Positions 4,320 to 9,237 of a stretch of 9,237 bases of DNA are shown in pieces (position 1 is the stretch's first letter; every line of letters begins with the position of its first letter). Source of the DNA: an uncultured Eubacteriales bacterium (GTDB lineage Bacteria > Bacillota_A > Clostridia > Oscillospirales > Oscillospiraceae); the NCBI GenBank assembly GCA_949739085.1, contig CATIYU010000097.1, positions 1-9,237 of the forward strand, read 5' to 3'. Made by a program: the position numbers and the translations under genes. The notes beneath the pieces were generated by a model that saw only the letters and a list, made by a program, of their open reading frames with translations, ran no database searches and had not been told where the DNA came from.

Positions 4320-7112
4320 ATGAAACACACAACACTGCGCCGGCGCATCCTGTCTGGCCTGTTGGCGGCGGTACTGCTGCTGACGCTGGCGCCTCTGTCC
4401 CTGGCGGCGGAGACCTACTATATCTGTCCGGCCTGTAAGCAGCAGACTGCCACCCTCACCGTGGTCAAAGAGGCCAACTGCCACGAGGAGGGGGTCAACG
4501 AGTACTTCTGCCACAACGTCAACTGCTCCCGCTACTACCAGTCCTATCTGGAGAAGACCTCGATCGACCCCAACAATCACGACGCTACCTACCGGGACAA
4601 CGGCGACGGCACCCACTCCGGCGTCTGTACCTTCCACATCTCCCACAACACCGACGTACATATTGAGCGGGAGAAGCACGCCTTTAGTACCAGCGGCGGC
4701 GTGTGTACCAAGTGCCTGGCCGTGGACTACAGCAACATCCAGCTGTCCCTGCCGGAGTCCATGGACCTCTTCATCTCCCTCAACGACGTAAACGCCAAGC
4801 TGACGGTGGGCGACGTGAGCATTTCCACCGGCACGGCGGACCTGACGGGAGAGTATACGGTGACCTACAACTGGTACTACAAGGGCGCGCAGGTCGGCTC
4901 CGGAAAGTCCTTCACCCCCCCTGCGGAGGTCATCAGCAAGGAGGGCGTATACCAATACGCCTGCTTTGTGATGGCGGTGCCCAAAGACAGCGCCGCCCTG
5001 AAAATTCTCAGCGCCACCTGTACGGTAAACGTCCGGGTGGAGGATCTCATTACCGCCTATGCCACCATTGGCAGCAGCGAGGAGTACATGGATTTCAGCG
5101 AGACCAACAGCCGCACCCCCATGTCCGTGGAGGACCAGATCTATGAGGCCGTCTACAACCAGACCAACAGCCAGCCCTCCTACGTGGTCTTTATGGATAA
5201 GCCCGCCGCGTCTGCCGTGGGGGATATGGAGGTCATCCCCGGCCGGCGCTACTACTTCTACAGCCCCAGCATCGGCACCAACAACCGCCTCTCCGGCGTG
5301 ACCTTCACCCCCAACAATAAGGGGGCCACCGGCAGCTACGTCATCTACTTCACCGCCTACGACGAGGCGGGGCTGGAGTATCCCGGCGTGCTGACCGTGG
5401 TGGTAGAGAAGTACGCCGGAAATATGGACGTGCTCCTCACCGCATCCAAGGGGGAAATCGTGCCTTTGGAGGGGGCCCAGTTCGAGGCGTTCTGGAGGAG
5501 CGCCTACCCCCAGGGAACCCTGACCCGGGTCAACTTCACCCGCCTGCCCGCAGGGGGGGAGGGAACCCTGTATATCGGCTATTCCGCCGCCAGCCGCAAC
5601 GGCACTAGGGTGAAGTCCGGCGACTACTTCTACGCCCAGCCCTATGGCAGCCAGTACGGTCTGGACGAGGTGTCCTTCGTGCCCCGGGAGGGCTTCACCG
5701 GCTATGTGGCCGTGCCCTTTGAAGCCTTTGGCGAGAACAACCGGGGCAACAAGACTACCCGGAACGGGACTATGTACATCTTTATCAGCGACAGCTCTAT
5801 CGCCGATGTAACCTGCAAGGTGGAGGCTGGGTCCTCCTGCCGCCTGAAGGAGGAGGATTTCCTGAAGGTCTTCCAGGCCGCCGGCGGCACGGGGAACGGC
5901 TTCTACATCCAGCTGCTGGAGGTGCCCGCCAGCGGCGCGCTCTATACCGGCTACACCAACGACGGCAAAGGCGTGCTCCTGACCACCGCATCCATCTCCG
6001 CCCGGCCCTTCTACTACAGCAGCAGCTGGGGCGGCCTCATCAGCGACCTCACCTATGTGCCTGGCCTGGCCAAGTCCGAGTCCGTCCGCTATGTGGCCTA
6101 TGACCTCCAGGGCCGGCCCGTACACTCCGGCAGCATTCTCTTCAGTGTCCTGGAGGCGGCAGTGGTGGCCTACACCTCCCCGGTGGGCGGCGTCACCTTC
6201 CAGACCAAAGATTTTACCAGCTTCAACGGGGCTAGGGTCAGCAACATCTCCTTCACGCCGCCCCCCGCCGCCTCCGGTACGCTCTACTATGACCGCACGG
6301 CCTCCAGCGCCGGCACGGCCATCACCAGCGAGGGGCCCCGGTTCTATCTCACCGCCCCCAACAATACCGCCAATGTGCTCCTGCTGAGCAAGGTCACCTT
6401 TGTCCCCGCAGTGGGATTCAAGGGAACGGTGGATATCCCCTTCACCGCCTATGACGAGAGCGGCGGCAAGCTCCCCGGCACGGTGCGCGTCAACGTGCCC
6501 ACCGCACCTGCCGAAATACCCGATACCACGCCGGACCCCACTCCCGATCAGGACCCCATCCCCGTTACAGTGACCTTTAAGGACGTGCCCAACGACAAGG
6601 ACACCGCCTGGTATTACACCGCCGTTACGGAGCTGGCCACTGCCGGGATTCTGGGCGGTTTTGAGGACAACACATTCCGTCCCTCGGAGGCGGTGACCTA
6701 CGGACAGGCGTTGAAGATGATTATGAAAGCTGCGGGGTACGATGAAATCGCCCCCACTGGGTCCCACTGGGCCAGCGGCTATCTGGACAGGGCCGTGGCC
6801 GACGGCCTGACCAGCGCCACCATCGGCCAGATGGATAAGCGCATTGACCGCTACACCATTGCCGCCATTGCGGCCCGGGCCCTGAAGCTCCCCCTCCCCA
6901 GCACCAACACCTCCCCCTTCTACGACATGGATATGAACGAGGCCACTGCCCTCTATGTCCTCTCTCTCTACGAGACGGGCATCATCAAGGGCAGCGAGGA
7001 CAAGGAGGGACATGTGGTCTATAACGGGGAGTATGCCATTCGCCGCAATGAGATGGCCGTTATCATCTGGCGCATGTACAACTACAAGAGCACCGGCCGC
7101 GCCGAGTCTTAG
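4320..7112 (+). CDS. Secreted SLH-domain cell-surface protein with four ~100-residue repeats
   Basis: A 930-residue exported protein held on the wall by S-layer-homology modules, which normally bind pyruvylated secondary wall polysaccharide. Order: signal peptide (1 to about 29/30; RRR, hydrophobic core, SLA-A); Cys/His-rich region (36-132) with CPAC, a CHEEG...C....C module, DNGDGTHSG and CTKC; an Ig-like segment (about 134-243) with YNWYYKG and an EGVYQYACFV strand; four related beta-rich repeats (about 268-363, 381-490, 507-611, 625-726); a Pro/Asp/Thr linker (727-749); and three SLH modules (about 751-925), the first reading FKDV...AVTELATAGILGGFEDNTFRPSEAVTYGQA, shown here only as fragments. 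I chose ATG 4320 rather than the in-frame GTG 17 codons earlier: the signal peptide starts there, AAGGAGG precedes it by 9 bases, and the GTG lies within the 5' hairpin. The ligand or enzymatic role is unknown; no catalytic motif is seen. It is probably transcribed alone. Confidence 0.93.
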   Translation: MKHTTLRRRILSGLLAAVLLLTLAPLSLAAETYYICPACKQQTATLTVVKEANCHEEGVNEYFCHNVNCSRYYQSYLEKTSIDPNNHDATYRDNGDGTHSGVCTFHISHNTDVHIEREKHAFSTSGGVCTKCLAVDYSNIQLSLPESMDLFISLNDVNAKLTVGDVSISTGTADLTGEYTVTYNWYYKGAQVGSGKSFTPPAEVISKEGVYQYACFVMAVPKDSAALKILSATCTVNVRVEDLITAYATIGSSEEYMDFSETNSRTPMSVEDQIYEAVYNQTNSQPSYVVFMDKPAASAVGDMEVIPGRRYYFYSPSIGTNNRLSGVTFTPNNKGATGSYVIYFTAYDEAGLEYPGVLTVVVEKYAGNMDVLLTASKGEIVPLEGAQFEAFWRSAYPQGTLTRVNFTRLPAGGEGTLYIGYSAASRNGTRVKSGDYFYAQPYGSQYGLDEVSFVPREGFTGYVAVPFEAFGENNRGNKTTRNGTMYIFISDSSIADVTCKVEAGSSCRLKEEDFLKVFQAAGGTGNGFYIQLLEVPASGALYTGYTNDGKGVLLTTASISARPFYYSSSWGGLISDLTYVPGLAKSESVRYVAYDLQGRPVHSGSILFSVLEAAVVAYTSPVGGVTFQTKDFTSFNGARVSNISFTPPPAASGTLYYDRTASSAGTAITSEGPRFYLTAPNNTANVLLLSKVTFVPAVGFKGTVDIPFTAYDESGGKLPGTVRVNVPTAPAEIPDTTPDPTPDQDPIPVTVTFKDVPNDKDTAWYYTAVTELATAGILGGFEDNTFRPSEAVTYGQALKMIMKAAGYDEIAPTGSHWASGYLDRAVADGLTSATIGQMDKRIDRYTIAAIAARALKLPLPSTNTSPFYDMDMNEATALYVLSLYETGIIKGSEDKEGHVVYNGEYAIRRNEMAVIIWRMYNYKSTGRAES

Positions 7113-7231
7113 ACAGGTCCTAGGCGGACGGCCAACACGCTCTATTTTGCGGCGTTTTTCTAAAACTGCCGCACGGAAACGAGGAGAATCCCGCGCCAGG
7201 AAAGCCCTGGGCGGACGGCCAACGCACCCCC
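7113..7231. repeat. Intergenic element: duplicated 14-mer flanking a stem-loop
   Basis: The 14-mer GGCGGACGGCCAAC occurs exactly at 7123-7136 and again at 7210-7223, 87 bases apart, within longer similar flanks (CCTRGGCGGACGGCCAACRCRC). Between the copies lies a stem TGCGGCGTTTT / AAAAC-T-GCCGCA (7148-7158 / 7162-7173), 11 base pairs with one bulge and a 3-base loop. A second hairpin, CCAGG/CCTGG (7196-7200 / 7206-7210), runs into the second copy. No gene is credible here. It looks like a small dispersed repeat or MITE-like remnant, but only a genome search could show other copies. Confidence 0.5.
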
Positions 7232-7267
7232 AAAAGCGCCTGATGAAAAAAGTAATCAGGCGCTTTT
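7232..7267 (+). terminator. Strong intrinsic terminator
   Basis: A 13-base perfect stem, AAAAGCGCCTGAT (7232-7244) / ATCAGGCGCTTTT (7255-7267), with a 10-base A-rich loop. The A-run on the left and T-run on the right make it work in both directions. It lies 120 bases after the SLH-protein stop and 40 bases before the pyrophosphatase start. Confidence 0.9.
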
Positions 7268-7307
7268 CCGCATATACTAGCTGTAAACAGAGAGGAGCAT
7301 AATCCCT

Positions 7308-8924
7308 ATGGAACAGATCTACGTCACCGGACACCGGAATCCGGATACAGACTCCGTTGTCTCCGCCATGGCCTACGCCGCCCTGCGCAGCGCCTTGGGA
7401 GAGCGGCAGTATGTGGCCGCCCGCCTGGGCCATTGCAGCGACGAGACGAGGCTGATTCTCAACCGCTTCGGCTTCGAGCCGCCTATGCTGATTAAGACCA
7501 TGCGTACCCAGGTCCAGGATCTGGACTTCGATGTGCCCCCCATCCTCCACGAGGCCGCCACCGTGAACCGGGCCTGGTCTGTCATGGAGGAGGACAAGCA
7601 GCTCTCCGTCATCCCCATCACGGACGACGAGGGAAAGCTGCGGGGGATGCTCACCGCCGGGGATATTGCTGGGTTCGATATGGAGACCATTGAGGACCCC
7701 ACCCTGCGGAACGTGCCCCTCTTCAACATCCTTAGCGTGCTGGAGGGGCAGCTGCTCAACGAGACCGAGGATGTGGTCAACACCATTTCCGGCGAGGTGG
7801 TGCTGGCTCTGCCCCAGGGCACCGAGCTGCCCCCCTTCCGCCGGAAGGACACCATCCTCCTCTGCGGCCACCAGCCGGAGATGCTGCGGCAGGCGGTGGC
7901 TTTCGGCGTGGCCTGCGTCATCCTCTGCCAGGCGGAGCTGCCTGAGGACATCCGGGCTGTGGCGGGCAAAACCTGCATCCTCTCCACCCCCTACGACAGC
8001 TACCGGGCTGTGCGCCGGATTTTCCAGGCCATTCCCGTAGGCCGGGTGGCCCGGAAGGAGGATCTCCAGTTCTTCCACCTCACCGACTTCATTGACGACG
8101 TGCGGGAGGTGGTGCTCCAGAGCCGTTACCGCAGTTACCCCGTGCTGGACAGCGACGAGAAGGTGGTGGGCACCCTCTCCCGCTACCACCTCATCAAGCC
8201 CCGGCGCAAGCAGGTGGTGCTGGTGGACCACAACGAGGCGGCCCAGTCCGTGCCGGGCCTGGACCAGGCGGACATCCTGGCAATTATCGACCACCACCGT
8301 CTGGCGGACATCCAGACCAGGAACCCCGTCTATATGCGCAACGAGCCCGTGGGCAGCACCTGCACGATTGTAGCGGGCATGTACCAGGAGCGGGGCTTGA
8401 TGCCCTCGGGAAAGCTGGCGGGGCTGATGGCCGCGGCCATTGTCTCCGACACAGTGCTCTTTAAATCCCCCACCTCCACCCCCCGGGACCGGGCCATGGC
8501 CGAGCGCATGGCCCACATCGCGGGCATCTCCCTGGAGGAGCTGGGCCGGGAGATCTTCTCCGCCTCCGCCCCGGAGGACCAACCCGTCCAGCAGCTCCTC
8601 TTCGCGGACTTCAAGGAGTTTCACATCGCGGGGCATAATTTTGCCGTCAGCCAGATCACCTGCGTGGACTCCGACCGCCACCTGGGCCGGAAGGCGGAGT
8701 TCCTGGAACTCATGGAACAGGTCAAGGCGGAGCATGAGTACAGCATGATGCTGCTAATGCTGACGGACGTGCTGCTGGAGGGCAGCAAGATCCTGTGTCT
8801 GGGCGGGGAGGACACCTTCCAGCAGGCATTCAACGTGGAGCTGCGGGACCACGAGGCGTTTTTACCCCGGATCATGTCCCGAAAAAAGCAGATTATCCCC
8901 ATGCTGTCGGCGCTGTGGGGATAA
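7308..8924 (+). CDS. ppaC: Manganese-dependent inorganic pyrophosphatase with CBS-DRTGG-CBS regulatory insert
   Basis: A 538-residue family II pyrophosphatase (DHH superfamily) hydrolysing PPi to phosphate in the cytosol, pulling biosynthetic reactions forward. The DHH domain is split. The N-terminal piece holds GHRNPDTDS (8-16) with metal ligands His9, Asp13 and Asp15. A regulatory insert follows: CBS1 (about 70-128), DRTGG (about 132-245) and CBS2 (about 248-302). The DHH domain resumes with VDHNE (Asp307), DHH (328-330) and SDT (380-382). The DHHA2 domain ends the protein (about 437-536), with the substrate-binding SRKKQ (524-528). All catalytic motifs are intact. Plain PpaC is about 310 residues; the extra ~230 are the insert. 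In characterised CBS-PPases AMP/ADP inhibit and ATP or diadenosine polyphosphates activate; DRTGG-containing forms bind Ap4A. The start follows GAGGAG (7292-7297) by 10 bases. Confidence 0.95.
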   Translation: MEQIYVTGHRNPDTDSVVSAMAYAALRSALGERQYVAARLGHCSDETRLILNRFGFEPPMLIKTMRTQVQDLDFDVPPILHEAATVNRAWSVMEEDKQLSVIPITDDEGKLRGMLTAGDIAGFDMETIEDPTLRNVPLFNILSVLEGQLLNETEDVVNTISGEVVLALPQGTELPPFRRKDTILLCGHQPEMLRQAVAFGVACVILCQAELPEDIRAVAGKTCILSTPYDSYRAVRRIFQAIPVGRVARKEDLQFFHLTDFIDDVREVVLQSRYRSYPVLDSDEKVVGTLSRYHLIKPRRKQVVLVDHNEAAQSVPGLDQADILAIIDHHRLADIQTRNPVYMRNEPVGSTCTIVAGMYQERGLMPSGKLAGLMAAAIVSDTVLFKSPTSTPRDRAMAERMAHIAGISLEELGREIFSASAPEDQPVQQLLFADFKEFHIAGHNFAVSQITCVDSDRHLGRKAEFLELMEQVKAEHEYSMMLLMLTDVLLEGSKILCLGGEDTFQQAFNVELRDHEAFLPRIMSRKKQIIPMLSALWG

Positions 8925-8950
8925 TCCCAGGAATAGGCTTGCTGTCCTTT

Positions 8951-8988
8951 GCGGGGCCTCCCCGGCCCCGCGCCGCGGGTGCCTTTTT
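8951..8988 (+). terminator. Terminator region after ppaC
   Basis: A GCGGGGCC / GGCCCCGC stem (8951-8958 / 8964-8971, 5-base loop) overlaps a second option, CCCGC-GCC-GCGGG (8967-8979), which is followed after 4 bases by TTTTT (8984-8988). The latter is a proper hairpin-plus-U-tract. It begins 27 bases after the ppaC stop. Confidence 0.65.
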
Positions 8989-9136
8989 GTGCGCACAAAA
9001 AGTACCAAGGTGGCACTTGTGCCACCGGGCCAGTCGTTCGGCTTCGCCGAATGACGGCCCCGGGAGGGTGTGGGCCGCGTAGGCCCCACCTGGCTCCGTC
9101 ATTGGGCAAAGCCGGACAACCGCTCGGGGCGGTTCA
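8978..9136. repeat. Chain of hairpins in the ppaC downstream region (structured intergenic element)
   Basis: At least five consecutive dyads fill this stretch. (B) A perfect palindrome, CTTTTTGTGC/GCACAAAAAG (8983-9002), is extended by GGTGC/GTACC. (C) GGTGGCAC-TT-GTGCCACC (9009-9026). (D) GTCGTTCGGC-TTC-GCCGAATGAC (9033-9055), flanked by GGGCC/GGCCC (9027-9031 / 9056-9060). (E) GGTG-t-GGGCC / GGCCC-CACC (9067-9090). (F) AACCGC/GCGGTT (9118-9134). Both strands lack stops over much of it only because of GC content; no credible protein is encoded. It could be a structured leader of the next gene, a dispersed repeat, or a relic element. I do not recognise it as any riboswitch class. Confidence 0.6.
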
Positions 9137-9174
9137 ATCCCCGGGACCAAAGTCAAAAAAAGAAAGGACCAGCT

Positions 9175-9237
9175 ATGGAGGTCGTCAACAACAAAGAGGG
9201 CAAACCTCTGGAATTCTATCTGGAAAAATATAGAGAA
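9175..9237 (+). CDS. Start of an unidentified gene (partial, 21 codons visible)
   Basis: An ATG at 9175 follows AAAGGA (9163-9168) by 6 bases and opens a frame that runs off the window: MEVVNNKEGKPL, then EFYLEKYRE. The composition (charged, Asn/Lys/Glu-rich, amphipathic) looks like a genuine soluble protein N-terminus and differs from the Arg/Pro/Ala-rich shadows around it. The EFYLEKYRE segment vaguely recalls the N-termini of clostridial DUF3786 proteins, but 21 residues are too few to assign a family. It is the only coding candidate downstream of the hairpin-rich region and would be the gene controlled by any leader there. Confidence 0.65.
   Translation, partial: MEVVNNKEGKPLEFYLEKYRE

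Noticed and set aside
4251..8735. Minus-strand open frame of 1494 codons antisense to the SLH and ppaC genes
   Set aside because: It is created by strong G/C third positions in the two real genes. Its translation is low-complexity Gly/Ala/His/Val/Arg, it crosses a strong terminator and the boundaries of two well-identified genes, and it has no family motif.
9128..9150. tRNA T-arm-like stretch (GGTTCAATCC followed by GGGACCA)
   Set aside because: The five bases before and after the loop are not complementary as a T-stem, and no acceptor, D or anticodon arms can be built upstream.
8621..9233. Several overlapping small open frames on both strands in the hairpin-rich region
   Set aside because: Stop codons are scarce because of GC content and palindromes. 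The translations are Arg/Pro/Gly-rich, start without ribosome sites, and partly mirror each other across strands as expected from inverted repeats.
1..9237. Defence system, CRISPR array, prophage or insertion sequence
   Set aside because: No nuclease, transposase, integrase or spaced repeat array is found. All large genes are identified or clearly surface proteins.

Overview
The window reads as chromosomal DNA of a GC-rich, low-motility-style Gram-positive Clostridia genome, most likely a gut Oscillospiraceae relative (Flavonifractor/Oscillibacter-like). The reasons are the strong G/C third-position bias, A/G-rich Shine-Dalgarno sites, sigma-A type promoters, an SLH-anchored surface protein with Cys-rich modules typical of gut Firmicutes, a CBS-DRTGG pyrophosphatase and a DUF177-rpmF pair. 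The taxonomic call is inference; no rRNA or tRNA is present.

Left part (1-923): a minus-strand operon DUF177/YceD-rpmF (L32, cut by the window edge) is driven by a perfect-consensus promoter. Divergent from it is ridA with its own well-spaced promoter. The ~145 bp between the two transcription starts also holds a small perfect inverted repeat.

Middle (924-4320): ridA is followed by a strong hairpin, then a membrane-anchored M15B (VanY-type) D-alanyl-D-alanine carboxypeptidase. This gene converges on a minus-strand IMP dehydrogenase, with a terminator hairpin between them. The IMPDH is not the usual bacterial type: from memory of the family it most resembles the Tritrichomonas foetus enzyme. 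Its promoter diverges from that of the next gene.

Right part (4320-9237): a 930-residue secreted SLH protein carries a Cys/His-rich N-terminus, one Ig-like segment, four ~100-residue repeats and three SLH modules. A strong terminator follows, then a family II Mn-dependent pyrophosphatase with CBS-DRTGG-CBS inserts. After that comes a ~250 bp intergenic region packed with hairpins, and the first 21 codons of a gene at the right edge.

The genes do not form one pathway. They are single-gene or two-gene transcription units: translation (L32, DUF177), metabolite damage control (RidA), cell wall and surface (M15B, SLH), GMP synthesis (IMPDH) and pyrophosphate removal. I did not find a defence system, mobile element, CRISPR array or biosynthetic cluster. 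The least explained stretches are the two intergenic structured regions: 7113-7231, with a duplicated 14-mer, and 8940-9136, a chain of hairpins with alternative pairings.
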